The notes under the pieces are model-generated. The model made no database searches. It was not told the origin of the DNA and saw only the letters and a list, made by a program, of their open reading frames with translations. A stretch of 64,000 nt of DNA. It comes from Clostridium sp. KNHs214. GTDB lineage: Bacteria > Bacillota > Clostridia > Clostridiales > Clostridiaceae. The stretch is taken from the NCBI RefSeq assembly GCF_000744935.1, contig NZ_JQMW01000011.1:1364001-1428000 (forward strand), written 5' to 3'. Below, piece by piece: positions 1-10,734 of the stretch (positions are counted from its first letter, which is position 1; the number at the start of each line of letters is the position of its first letter). The position numbers were made by a program, and so were the translations under genes.

Positions 1-2494
<2,494 letters not shown>

Positions 2495-2538
2495 AAATAT
2501 AACTGACAATTAGTGATTGACAGTTGACAATTAAAAGA

Positions 2539-2567
2539 TTTTCCACACTGTGCAATTTTGAAAGAAC
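2539..2567 (+). other. 23S processing stem, 3' arm
   Basis: This segment is the counterpart of 49195-49223, which is complementary to the 23S leader arm at 46116-46144. Its own 5' arm lies upstream of the window. Stems of this kind are RNase III substrates that release pre-23S rRNA. The spacer between 23S and 5S here is one base shorter than in the second operon. Confidence 0.75.
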
Positions 2568-2650
2568 AATAAGTTCTTTTAAAGGAAACTCGCTCAGCAG
2601 AGCTGAGGAGTACTATATGTCTAAGGTCTAAAGACCTAAGAACTATAGCA

Positions 2651-2767
2651 TCTGGTGATTATGGCTTGAAGGTAACACCCCTTCCCATTCCGAACAGGAC
2701 GGTTAAGCTTCAAAGCGCCGATGGTACTGCAGGGGAAGCCCTGTGGGAGAGTAGGTCGTCGCCAGGT
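2651..2767 (+). rRNA. rrf: 5S ribosomal RNA
   Basis: A 117-nt 5S gene begins with TCTGGTGATTATGGC and ends with GTCGTCGCCAGGT; the two ends pair to form helix I. The conserved CCCATTCCGAACAGG loop is present. The copy at 49308-49424 is identical. It follows the 23S gene in the usual 16S-23S-5S order. Confidence 0.97.
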
Positions 2768-2777
2768 TATTTATTTT

Positions 2778-2853
2778 GATCTACTAGCTCAGTCGGTAGA
2801 GCACATGACTTTTAATCATGGTGTCCGGGGTTCGATTCCCCGGTAGATCACCA
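2778..2853 (+). tRNA. tRNA-Lys (anticodon TTT)
   Basis: A 76-nt cloverleaf with acceptor stem GATCTAC/GTAGATC, an anticodon loop CTTTTAA that gives anticodon TTT (lysine), a T loop TTCGATT and an encoded CCA. It is co-transcribed at the end of the rRNA operon. The second operon carries tRNA-Phe at the same place. Confidence 0.97.
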
Positions 2854-2858
2854 AAAAA

Positions 2859-2886
2859 CGTATCTCATTTAGAGATACGTTTTTTT
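2859..2886 (+). terminator. Rho-independent terminator of rRNA operon 1
   Basis: A perfect hairpin, CGTATCTC-attta-GAGATACG, begins six bases after the tRNA-Lys CCA end. It is followed by a run of seven T. Confidence 0.93.
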
Positions 2887-3006
2887 ATATTAATTTGATA
2901 TATATTATCATTTGTTTTAGTAAAGATATTATACAACTTATATTTTAACTATATAAGATTAGGTTAAATGAAGTCTAAAAAGCAAATTCTCTGCTAAGAA
3001 GGCAAT

Positions 3007-3068
3007 GTTGCTTGTTTCGGTGGTAATTCACAACGATATTTAGATGTTAGAATTTATTCTAACATCTA
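3007..3068. repeat. Shared 26-nt motif plus 13-bp-arm inverted repeat downstream of the TetR gene
   Basis: Bases 3007-3032 match 15823-15848 at about 22 of 26 positions; both sit just 3' of a minus-strand gene. At 15823 the motif is the loop of a terminator, whereas here the flanking stem is broken. Bases 3041-3053 and 3056-3068 form a perfect 13-bp inverted repeat (TAGATGTTAGAAT). No T-run follows on either strand, so I do not call it a classic terminator. Confidence 0.6.
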
Positions 3069-3077
3069 AAATAAAGG

Positions 3078-3731
3078 TTATTTTGAATAGGATTTTATTA
3101 TTTGTTTAAAATATTTTAAAGTCTTATCTATACTCTCTTCCACAGTATAGGGTGGGTTCTTACTTAATATTTTATTAAGCATGCCTTGATATATTAAAAT
3201 AGACATTTCGTTTATTTCATGTACATTTTCAGCAGATATAAAGCCATCTTTTACACAATTATCTAGAATAGATAATGTTCTCTTATATAATGTATTTCCG
3301 AGTAGCATAGAATTTAGATTTAAGGATGAATCCGCTAATTCATCAGGAAAGATTGAATAGTACTCTGATATAGTATCATTTAAAGTATCGCTAAATTCAG
3401 AGAAAAATACTAAATTATATATTTTAGGTCTCCTAAAAGAGTGATTACAAAAACACTCCCATATCAAAAAATACCTATCTAAAGAATTTGTTGCTCCTTT
3501 TATATACTCAGGAAGATTTTCAACATATTCCTTTAAATATTTCATTGAAGCAAATAGTATAAGGTGGTCTAGATTTTTAAAATAGTTGTATAAGGTTGCG
3601 CTATTATATCCTGCAATATCAGCCACTTTGCGTATGGTGACATTCTCCATACCATCGCTTTGGATTATTTGGTTTGCTGCATCAATAAAATAGCTCATCA
3701 TTCTTTTTTGTTGTAAAGTTTTTTTAATCAT
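3078..3731 (-). CDS. TetR/AcrR-family transcriptional regulator
   Basis: A 217-residue DNA-binding protein. The N-terminal ~50 residues carry a TetR-type helix-turn-helix: a stretch reading ENVTIRKVADIAGYN is followed by SATLYNYFKNLDHLI, the usual recognition-helix region. The C-terminal two-thirds is an unrecognised ligand/dimer domain. I chose the ATG at 3731 because GGTGAT lies at a suitable distance before it; an in-frame ATG at 3743 has no ribosome site. The gene is divergent from the betaine reductase operon, about 725 bp away, so it may control that operon, but this is inference from position alone. The ligand is unknown. Confidence 0.85.
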   Translation of the reverse strand: MIKKTLQQKRMMSYFIDAANQIIQSDGMENVTIRKVADIAGYNSATLYNYFKNLDHLILFASMKYLKEYVENLPEYIKGATNSLDRYFLIWECFCNHSFRRPKIYNLVFFSEFSDTLNDTISEYYSIFPDELADSSLNLNSMLLGNTLYKRTLSILDNCVKDGFISAENVHEINEMSILIYQGMLNKILSKNPPYTVEESIDKTLKYFKQIIKSYSK

Positions 3732-3975
3732 TATTATCACCATTAAGTCAAAATTTATTTTAATATGATTATGCCAAATATTTTAATGTACTGTAGGTTG
3801 GAAATGGATATCATATTATTTTTAAGATTAAATATGTAAAAGATAATTTAAAGTAGTATATATAGTTAAAATTAGGAACAATAATATTGTGTATTATTGC
3901 ACAACTCATAACTCAATGAATTAGATTTTACAAAAATAAAAATATCAAAACAATGTTATACTGTCCTATTGAAAA

Positions 3976-3994
3976 TGTTACATTAAATATAACA
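3976..3994. promoter_or_regulatory. Inverted repeat just upstream of the sigma-54-like promoter
   Basis: TGTTA and TAACA half-sites are separated by nine bases, 27 bp upstream of the -24/-12 element. Enhancer-binding proteins often use dyads, but they usually bind farther upstream, so the role is speculative. Confidence 0.3.
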
Positions 3995-4020
3995 CAAGTT
4001 TTGTAGTTGTTGTGAGTAGG

Positions 4021-4036
4021 TGGCAATTACATTGCA
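4021..4036 (+). promoter_or_regulatory. Candidate sigma-54 (-24/-12) promoter
   Basis: The sequence TGGCAATTACATTGCA has GG and GC separated by exactly 10 bp, as RpoN promoters require, and both flanks (TGGCA and TTGCA) fit the consensus. It points toward the betaine reductase genes, leaving a ~410-nt leader. The spacing and flanks are seen in the sequence; use by sigma-54 is inferred. No enhancer-binding protein gene lies in this window. Confidence 0.55.
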
Positions 4037-4259
4037 ACAACTTATTATAACATAATTTAGCAGAAAGCTGTAATTTAAAATTGAAATATAATTTTTAAAA
4101 AGCATAATCTTTATAAATAAAGTTTAATGCTAAATTATAATTGCTAAATCCATTTCTTGAAAATTAATATTAGATGAATTTAGTAATAATCAATTAATAG
4201 TATAATATTTATCAATTTATGAAGCTCTAAATACTGAAAATACTCAATTATTAGAAAAT

Positions 4260-4307
4260 ATAATCATGATTATTAGATAATCCGATTGTATATATAATCA
4301 CGATTAT
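4260..4307. promoter_or_regulatory. Cluster of ATAATC-palindromes, putative operator
   Basis: ATAATCATGATTAT (4260-4273) is a perfect 14-bp palindrome. ATAATCACGATTAT (4294-4307) is nearly the same, 34 bp on. A third partial site, ATAATCCGATTGT, lies between them. All are 150-200 bp upstream of grdI, followed by AGTAAYAAAAAG direct repeats. These look like cooperative repressor or activator sites; the binder is unknown, and the divergent TetR-type protein is one candidate. Confidence 0.5.
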
Positions 4308-4456
4308 GATATAATCAGAGTAACAAAAAGTAATAAAAAGTTATATGTAATAATAAAAAGTAACAAAAAACTGCAGGATTCTAAGGTAATTAAATAACTA
4401 ATAAACTTATTGGTTAACAAATTAGGGTAGTATAAAAATGAAGGGAGTGCAGAAAA

Positions 4457-5782
4457 ATGAAATTAGAAATAGGCAACTTTTATGTAAAAGATGTTGTCTT
4501 TGGGGAAAAGACATCATACAATGACGGAATTTTAACAATCAGTAAAAGAGAGGCTTTGGATTTTGTAATGCAGGATGAACACATAACAGAAGCTGAGCTT
4601 TATATTGTAAAACCAGGAGACAAGGTAAGATTAGTTCCTGTTAAAGAGGCTATAGAGCCTAGAGTTAGACCAGATGGAAGGACCTTATTTCCTGGATATA
4701 CAGGAGAATTAGCTCAAGCAGGATATGGACAAACACATGCACTAAAGGGAACTTCAGTTATAGTTGTGGGTAAACACTGGGGTGGATTCCAAGATGGATT
4801 AATAGATATGAGTGGAGAAGGAGCGAAATATACTTACTTCTCTCAGTTAAAGAATATAGTTCTTGTAGCAGATACAGATGAAGAATTTGAAAAAAGAGAG
4901 CAACAGAAGAAAAATAAAGCATTAAGAATGGCTGGACATAAACTTGCAGAATTTATTGCTCAGTGTGTAAAGGATTTAAATCCTGAAGAAGTAGAGACAT
5001 ATGAATTAGAACCAGTTACTAAAAGAAGTGATGAGGTACAAAAATTACCTTCAATGGTATATGTAATGCAACCACAATCTCAAATGGAGGAGCTAGGGTA
5101 TAATGACTTGCTATATGGTTGGGATACAAATAGAATGGTTCCTACATTTATGCATCCAAATGAAGTTTTAGATGGAGCTATTATTTCTGGTAGTTTTATG
5201 CCGTGTTCATCTAAATGGGCAACATATGATTTCCAAAACTGTCCTACTATTAAAAAATTATATGAGGAGCATGGAAAATCTATAAACTTCCTGGGAGTTA
5301 TAATGTCAAACTTAAATGTTGCTCTAGAACAAAAGGAAAGATCAGCGCTATTTGTAGCACAAATGGCTAAATCACTTGGAGCAGATGGTGCAATAGTTGC
5401 AGAAGAGGGATATGGAAATCCAGATGCAGACTTTATAGCATGTATAGCAGCATTAGAAGATGCAGGAGTGAAGACTGTAGGAATAACAAATGAATGTACA
5501 GGAAGAGATGGAAACTCTCAACCTCTTGTTTCATTAGATGAAAAAGCAAACGCTATAGTTTCTTGTGGAAATGTTTCAGAACTTATAGAGTTACCTCCAA
5601 TGGAAACAGTATTAGGTGAGTTAGAGTCATTGGGAAGAGATGGATTATCAGGAGGATGGGCCGGCGATGAAATACTAGGGCCTTCTGTAAGACCAGATGG
5701 ATCAATAATTATGGAAAATAATGCAATGTTCTGTGGAGACCAAGTAATAGGATGGTCACCTAAGACTATGAGAGAATACTAG
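4457..5782 (+). CDS. grdI: Betaine reductase component B, alpha (pyruvoyl) subunit
   Basis: A 441-residue homologue of GrdE/GrdI, the proprotein subunit of substrate-specific component B of glycine/sarcosine/betaine reductase. In this family the proprotein is cleaved autocatalytically before a cysteine that becomes a pyruvoyl group binding the substrate amine. By position, the processing cysteine is probably Cys250 in SGSFMPCSSKW; Cys347 in NECTGRDG is a less likely alternative. The start follows a good GAAGGGAG site. The next gene, 12 bp on, is the selenoprotein partner. The betaine (rather than glycine or sarcosine) assignment rests on the adjoining BCCT carrier and the gene order. The product acts in the cytoplasm with GrdA, GrdC and GrdD, which are not in the window. 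Confidence 0.85.
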   Translation: MKLEIGNFYVKDVVFGEKTSYNDGILTISKREALDFVMQDEHITEAELYIVKPGDKVRLVPVKEAIEPRVRPDGRTLFPGYTGELAQAGYGQTHALKGTSVIVVGKHWGGFQDGLIDMSGEGAKYTYFSQLKNIVLVADTDEEFEKREQQKKNKALRMAGHKLAEFIAQCVKDLNPEEVETYELEPVTKRSDEVQKLPSMVYVMQPQSQMEELGYNDLLYGWDTNRMVPTFMHPNEVLDGAIISGSFMPCSSKWATYDFQNCPTIKKLYEEHGKSINFLGVIMSNLNVALEQKERSALFVAQMAKSLGADGAIVAEEGYGNPDADFIACIAALEDAGVKTVGITNECTGRDGNSQPLVSLDEKANAIVSCGNVSELIELPPMETVLGELESLGRDGLSGGWAGDEILGPSVRPDGSIIMENNAMFCGDQVIGWSPKTMREY

Positions 5783-5794
5783 GAGGTGTTTTAA

Positions 5795-7105
5795 GTGAAA
5801 AAGGCTATAATGTATGTAAACCAATTCTTTGGACAAATTGGTGGAGAAGATAAAGCAGATTTTGAACCAGAAGTAAGAAAAGGATTAGTAGGACCTGCTA
5901 TGCAGCTTAATGCAGAGTTAGAAGCAGAGGTTACTCATACAATTATATGTGGAGATAACTTTATGGGCTCTCATCAAGAGGAAGCAGTAGAGAGAATAAT
6001 AAAAGAATTAGAAGGTTTAGAATTTGATATATTCTTTGCAGGACCAGCATTCCAAGCAGGAAGATATGGAGCAGCTTGCGGTCATATATGTAAGGCTGTA
6101 AAGGAAAAATTTAATGTACCAGTTATAACCTCTATGCATATAGAAAATCCTGGAGTAGAAATGTTTAGGAAAGAAATGTATGTATTCAAAGGTGGACATA
6201 GTGCGGCTAAGATGAAAGCAGATATAAAGGCTATGGCTAACTTTGGAAACAAAATATTAAAAGGTGAAGAATTATTAAGTGCTGAAGAAGAAGGATATTA
6301 TGGAAGAGGTATAAGACATCAAGTTTGGCTTTCTGATGCAAAACCAGCATCAGAGAGAGTTGTTGAGATGCTTATTAAGAAATTAAAAGGTGAGGAGTTT
6401 AATACAGAACTTCCAATTCCTAAGGCAGATAGAGTCCCTATAGCACCAGCTATAAAGGATTTAAGTAAAGCTACTATTGTTCTAGTAAACACAGGTGGTA
6501 TAGTACCTGTAGATAACCCAGACAGAATTCAATCAGCATCAGCTACTAGATGGGGAAGATATAACATTGCTGGGGTAGATGATTTAAAGGGAGGAGTTTT
6601 CAAGACAATACATGCTGGTTTTGACCCTGCAGCTGCAGATGCGGATCCAGATGTAATTGCCCCTATAGATGCTTTAAGGGCATATGAAAAGGAAGGAAAA
6701 ATAGGAAAACTTCATGACTATTTCTATTCAACAGTAGGAACAGGTACTACACAGGCTGAAGCTGCTAGAATGGCTAAAGAAATAGTAGAATACTTAAAGG
6801 AAGCTAATGTAGATGGAGTTATAATGGTTTCTACATGAGGAACTTGTACTCGTTGCGGTGCAACGATGGTTAAAGAAATAGAAAGAGCAGGTTTCCCTGT
6901 AGTACAAATGGCTAACTTAATACCAGTTGCAAAAACTGTTGGATCAAACAAAATAGTTCCAACTATATCAATACCATATCCATTGGGAGACCCAGCAACT
7001 ACTAAGGAAGAACAATGGAAATTACGTTATCACAGAGTAGGGGTAGCACTAGATGCTCTTACTACAGATGTAAAAGAACAAACAATTTTTAAAGTTAAAT
7101 TTTAA
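5795..7105 (+). CDS. grdH: Betaine reductase component B, beta subunit (selenoprotein, in-frame UGA)
   Basis: A continuous 436-residue reading frame interrupted only by TGA at 6836-6838, decoded as selenocysteine 348. The surrounding residues are VST-U-GTCTRCG, the UxxCxxC motif of GrdB/GrdF/GrdH proteins. Reading on through the TGA gives conserved family sequence (AGFPVVQMANLIPVAKTVGSN) to a TAA at 7105. A SECIS-like hairpin follows the TGA. The subunit joins the pyruvoyl subunit to transfer the substrate carbon to Sec of GrdA, giving acetyl phosphate and trimethylamine from betaine. The ribosome site AGGAGGTG lies ahead of the ATG. Annotation that treats TGA as a stop would split this into 347-aa and 79-aa pieces. 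Confidence 0.93.
6836..6865 (+). promoter_or_regulatory. UGA-selenocysteine codon with bacterial SECIS hairpin
   Basis: TGA at 6836-6838 is followed 12 nt later by a perfect hairpin: CGTTGC (6851-6856), loop GGT (6857-6859), GCAACG (6860-6865). Position and a G/U-bearing apical loop fit bacterial SECIS elements bound by SelB. It lies within the coding sequence. Confidence 0.85.
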
Positions 7106-7195
7106 AGTGTAGAGAAGAAAGTTATTTTATAAGATGATTGAAAGCTTGGTTTAAAATTTACAACATCATGAAACTATAAAAATATGGTTGCATGA

Positions 7196-7227
7196 ACTGA
7201 AAGCCTATAGTGGGGTAGGCTTTTCAG
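7196..7227 (+). terminator. Hairpin after grdH (weak terminator or mRNA stabiliser)
   Basis: CTGAAAGCCTA pairs with TAGGCTTTTCAG, with one bulge, around an 8-nt loop. There is no T-run beyond four T inside the arm. It separates grdH from the BCCT gene and may attenuate rather than end transcription. Confidence 0.5.
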
Positions 7228-7270
7228 AGAATACAAGTAGAGTATCAGGGTAATATTAGTTTTGTGAACT

Positions 7271-7359
7271 TATATCCTATGGGCTATCTATCGTAACATA
7301 CTATCCTCTAGCAAGGTGGCAGATAGCGATGGATAGGCCACTGGATAATAAATTTCAAG
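7271..7359 (+). ncRNA. ~89-nt structured repeat upstream of the BCCT gene (copy 1)
   Basis: This segment aligns over its length with 8912-9000 on the other side of the carrier gene (shared blocks GGGCTA, TAC-TC, TGG-AGATA, GCCA-TGGATA and ATTTC-AAG). GGCTATCTATCG (7282-7293) can pair with CGATGGATAGGCC (7327-7339). It ends 57 bp before the carrier start, where a cis-regulatory RNA would sit. It matches no riboswitch class I know. A mobile repeat is the alternative. Confidence 0.45.
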
Positions 7360-7415
7360 CTATTTTTACAAGTCATATAGGTAGTGTCGTTATTATATTA
7401 TAAGGGAGGTATAAA

Positions 7416-8912
7416 ATGAATAGGTCAAAGACTAAAGATAATAAAGTTTTCTATATTTCCTTAGTTATAACATTTGCAATCGTTTTATTGGGTATTACAA
7501 TTCCAGATAAGTTCAATGACGCAGCCAGCTCAATATATTCATTTTTAACTGAGAATTTTGGTTGGACATATTTAATATCTATGTTATTTTTCGTAGTATT
7601 TGCCATAGGCTTAGCCTTTAGTAAATATGGAAAGATAAAATTGGGATCGGATGACTCAAAACCTGATTTTAGCACAGCTTCATGGTTCGCTATGTTATTT
7701 GGGGCAGGCATGGGTATAGGATTAGTCTTCTGGGGAGTTGCGGAGCCATTATCACATTTTGTAGCACCGCCAGGAATAAAACCAGGCACAGCAGAAGCTG
7801 CTGATTTTGCCATGAAGGTTTCCTTTAAACATTGGGGATTTCATCCATGGGCAAACTACAGCATAATAGGTCTTGCTTTGGCATACTTTCAGTTTAGAAA
7901 AAATAAACCAGGTCTAATAAGCAGTATATTCATACCTCTTCTAGGAGAAGAAAAAGTTAGTGGACCTATAGGAAAGTTAATAGATATCTTAGCTGTTTTT
8001 GCTACAGTAGCAGGAGTTGCCACTTCTTTGGGACTAGGTACACTTCAGATAAACAGTGGATTAAATTATATCTTTAATATACCAGAAACAAAACTAGTTC
8101 AATTAGCTATAATAGGTGTAGTAACAGCTATATTCATATGGACTGCAGTGAGTGGTATAGAAAAGGGTATAAAATTATTATCAGATATTAATCTATGGGC
8201 AGCGGTATTGTTAGTTGTATTATCTTTCTTTATTGGACCTACATTAAAAATGATAAATTCCCTTACTAATGGTATGGGCTCATATATAGGAACTTTTATA
8301 CAGGATAGTTTAGGTATAAACGCTTTTGGTGACAACTCATGGTTAAATGGTTGGACGATATTTTATTGGGCATGGTGGATAGCATGGGCACCATTTGTGG
8401 GCACTTTCATAGCTCGTATATCCAAAGGTAGAACTATAAAAGAATTTGTAATGGGAGTAATAGTAGCACCGTCTATAGCATCTTTTGTATGGTTTTCCAT
8501 ATTTGGAAGCTTAGGAATGGATCTTGGAATTACAGGTAAAGCAAAATTAGAAGCATTAAAGGCTATTGCAGCAAAACCGGAAACAGCATTCTTTGCAGTA
8601 ATGAAAAACTATCCAATGGGAGTTATAGTTTCGCTAATAGCCATATTCCTACTATGTACTTTCTTTATAACATCAGCTAATTCAGCTACTTTTGTATTAG
8701 GAATGTTTACTTCAGAAGGAGACTTAAATCCAAGCAATAGCAAAAAAATATTATGGGGCCTTATACAAGCATTACTTGCTACAGCTCTTTTATTTGCAGG
8801 AGGGTTAAAAGCACTTCAAACAGCATCTGTAGCAGCAGCCTTTCCATTTATATTTGTAATGATATTTGCATGTATATCCCTTATGAAAGCTTTAAGAGAA
8901 GAAAAAATTTAA
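7416..8912 (+). CDS. BCCT-family betaine/carnitine/choline transporter
   Basis: A 498-residue integral membrane protein with about 12 hydrophobic segments. BCCT hallmarks are visible: a glycine-rich stretch GAGMGIGLVFWGVAEPL near residues 93-110, and the family signature WAWWIAWAPFVG followed by FIARISKGRT near residues 320-345. The start has AGGGAGG at good spacing. The gene follows grdI-grdH on the same strand with a ~310-bp gap holding two hairpins, so it is probably part of the betaine utilisation unit and supplies betaine to GrdHI. Osmoprotection is an alternative role; there is no long C-terminal osmosensing tail, which favours nutrient uptake. Substrate choice is inferred from context. 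Confidence 0.93.
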   Translation: MNRSKTKDNKVFYISLVITFAIVLLGITIPDKFNDAASSIYSFLTENFGWTYLISMLFFVVFAIGLAFSKYGKIKLGSDDSKPDFSTASWFAMLFGAGMGIGLVFWGVAEPLSHFVAPPGIKPGTAEAADFAMKVSFKHWGFHPWANYSIIGLALAYFQFRKNKPGLISSIFIPLLGEEKVSGPIGKLIDILAVFATVAGVATSLGLGTLQINSGLNYIFNIPETKLVQLAIIGVVTAIFIWTAVSGIEKGIKLLSDINLWAAVLLVVLSFFIGPTLKMINSLTNGMGSYIGTFIQDSLGINAFGDNSWLNGWTIFYWAWWIAWAPFVGTFIARISKGRTIKEFVMGVIVAPSIASFVWFSIFGSLGMDLGITGKAKLEALKAIAAKPETAFFAVMKNYPMGVIVSLIAIFLLCTFFITSANSATFVLGMFTSEGDLNPSNSKKILWGLIQALLATALLFAGGLKALQTASVAAAFPFIFVMIFACISLMKALREEKI

Positions 8913-9030
8913 TTTATCCAGGGCTACTTACCATAGTACTCTCATATTTTATCGAAATGGTAGATAAAGGGAACCAAGCCATTGGATAGCGATTTCTAAG
9001 TTTCAGATAGGGTAAAAACACTATCTGAAA
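8912..9030 (+). repeat. Second copy of the ~89-nt element, followed by a hairpin
   Basis: Bases 8912-9000 resemble 7271-7359. Immediately after, TTTCAGATAG (9001-9010) and CTATCTGAAA (9021-9030) form a perfect 10-bp hairpin. A shared 16-mer form GATARCGATTTCTAAR (8985-9000) recurs at 29773-29788, 62 bp before another gene. The paired copies on both sides of the carrier gene could be a regulatory RNA family or boundaries left by past mobility. Confidence 0.45.
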
Positions 9031-9118
9031 TCAAGAACTTTATTTATGTTAGTGAACTACTTTAATAATATATCAAACCTAAAAAATAAAACTATCTCTA
9101 AAAAATTTAAAACACGTG

Positions 9119-9149
9119 AAAACACACTCTTATTTAAGGGTGTGTTTTT
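9119..9149 (+). terminator. Rho-independent terminator after the betaine unit
   Basis: AAAACACACTC pairs with GGGTGTGTTTT around an 8-nt loop, with T-rich sequence following. It closes the betaine reductase/carrier region before the MscS gene. Confidence 0.85.
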
Positions 9150-9334
9150 GTATCATCAGTATTTTAAAATAGTATATTAAAAAATATAAACATATGTGTT
9201 AAAATATAATTCAAATATAATTAGATAATAGTATTAATTAAAAATAGTAAATTGATTTTAAAAAAGTATTGTTAATTATATTTAATGTGCAGATACTTAA
9301 GCGAATTTTAGTATACTTTAATGAAAAGGAAGTG

Positions 9335-10483
9335 ATGGATTTGGAGTCTATTTTATCTATAAATGTATTTATTCAAAAATTTCAGGGACTTGGTAAGTAT
9401 TTTTCTTATGATACTTTAAAAATAATAGGCATAGCTTTTATAATATTTTTGTTTTTTATGGCTCTACGGAAGATATTTTCTAAGCATTTACTAAATTTAA
9501 TGCTTAAAATATTTAGCAAAAAAAAGGCAGAATTAAATTCTAAAATATTTACAGCATTTCAAAAACCTTTAAGTATGTTCTTCCTAGTTTTGGGCATTTA
9601 TTCTTCTATATATTATTTGAGAATTAACTTATTAGGAAGTAGATATGCAGTTTCGCCTTTTATGCAAAAACTTTTTAGCTCATCAATAATTATAATTGTA
9701 GCTTGGGGACTATATAATTTAACCTTAGGCTCATCAATATTATTTGATAAAATGGGAGAAAAGTTTGATCTTAATTTGGATAAAATATTATTTCCGTTTA
9801 TGGCTAAAATAGTTAGGTTTTTAATTGTTGCTTTTGCAACTATAATGGTTATAGAAAAATGGGGTTATGATATACAAGGATTTATCGCAGGACTGGGACT
9901 TGGAGGTTTAGCCTTTGCACTGGCAGCTAAAGATGCTGCAGCTAATATATTTGGAGGCATAGTGATACTTATGGATAAGCCATTTAATATAGGGGATTGG
10001 ATATATACTCCTAGTGTAGAAGGTATTGTAGAGGATATATCCTTTAGAAGCACAAGGGTAAGAACTTTTGAACAGGGATTGGTTGTGGTTCCGAACTCTA
10101 CTCTAGCTAATCAGCCTATAACTAATTGGAACAGAAGAGTAAAGAGAAGAGTTAATTTTAACGTTGGAATAACTTATGATACTCCAGTGGAAAAAATCAA
10201 AAAATCTGTAGATGAAATAAGAAATATGTTAAAAGACAATGCTTGGGTAAATAAAGAATCTATGATAGTAAATTTCGATAAATTCTCACCTAGCAGTTTA
10301 GATATATTTTTAAATTTCTATATAAATACACCTGAGTTAGCTAGGTTTTTGCAAATAAAAGAGGACATAAATTTTAAAATAATGAGTATATTAGAAAAAA
10401 ATGGTGTTTCCATTGCTTTCCCTAGTACTAGTGTGTATATAGAGGATAAAGTTAAAGATGAGACTAAAGATAGAATGGAATAG
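9335..10483 (+). CDS. MscS-family small-conductance mechanosensitive channel
   Basis: A 382-residue membrane protein that lets solutes out on hypo-osmotic shock. Several N-terminal membrane segments precede the conserved pore helix and beta-domain: a glycine/alanine-rich stretch (GLGLGGLAFALAAKDAAANI) followed by FGGIVILMDKPFNIGDWI near residues 185-225, the MscS signature. The cytoplasmic C-terminal vestibule domain follows. I chose the ATG at 9335, just after AAAGGAAGTG; a longer frame from 9269 has no ribosome site. It lies next to an osmolyte carrier, which makes physiological sense, but a terminator separates the two. Confidence 0.92.
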   Translation: MDLESILSINVFIQKFQGLGKYFSYDTLKIIGIAFIIFLFFMALRKIFSKHLLNLMLKIFSKKKAELNSKIFTAFQKPLSMFFLVLGIYSSIYYLRINLLGSRYAVSPFMQKLFSSSIIIIVAWGLYNLTLGSSILFDKMGEKFDLNLDKILFPFMAKIVRFLIVAFATIMVIEKWGYDIQGFIAGLGLGGLAFALAAKDAAANIFGGIVILMDKPFNIGDWIYTPSVEGIVEDISFRSTRVRTFEQGLVVVPNSTLANQPITNWNRRVKRRVNFNVGITYDTPVEKIKKSVDEIRNMLKDNAWVNKESMIVNFDKFSPSSLDIFLNFYINTPELARFLQIKEDINFKIMSILEKNGVSIAFPSTSVYIEDKVKDETKDRME

Positions 10484-10531
10484 CATCATTTATATGGAGT
10501 TAATTCTGTACATTTAATATTGGTATAAATT

Positions 10532-10589
10532 AAAGTCGTGTATTGATATAAGGGAAATTTACTTATATTAATACACGACTTTGTTTTTA
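10532..10589 (+). terminator. Rho-independent terminator of the MscS gene
   Basis: A long stem: AAAGTCGTGTATT-GATATAAG pairs with CTTATATTAATACACGACTTT across a 9-nt loop, followed by GTTTTT. Confidence 0.9.
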
Positions 10590-10734
10590 TTAAAGCATCA
10601 CCTTATTTTTACTAAAGCCGTAAACCTTTCCTAAATTAATAAAGGAAATAGGAATGAAGTGTAGAAATATGAAAAGTAAGGTTTTTTACAAATATAAAAT
10701 ATATAAATTACAGACGAAAGAAGGAGGTTTAATT

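Noticed and set aside
6866-7105. Separate 79-residue gene after a 347-residue grdH
   Set aside because: In frame with the upstream part across a TGA inside a Sec motif and followed by a SECIS hairpin; one selenoprotein explains both.
7106-7415. Known riboswitch in the grdH-BCCT gap
   Set aside because: I checked for glycine, guanidine, T-box and SAM core motifs and saw none; kept only as an unclassified structured repeat.
8753-8989. A 78-codon frame overlapping the end of the BCCT gene
   Set aside because: Out-of-frame shadow of the carrier gene with no ribosome site.
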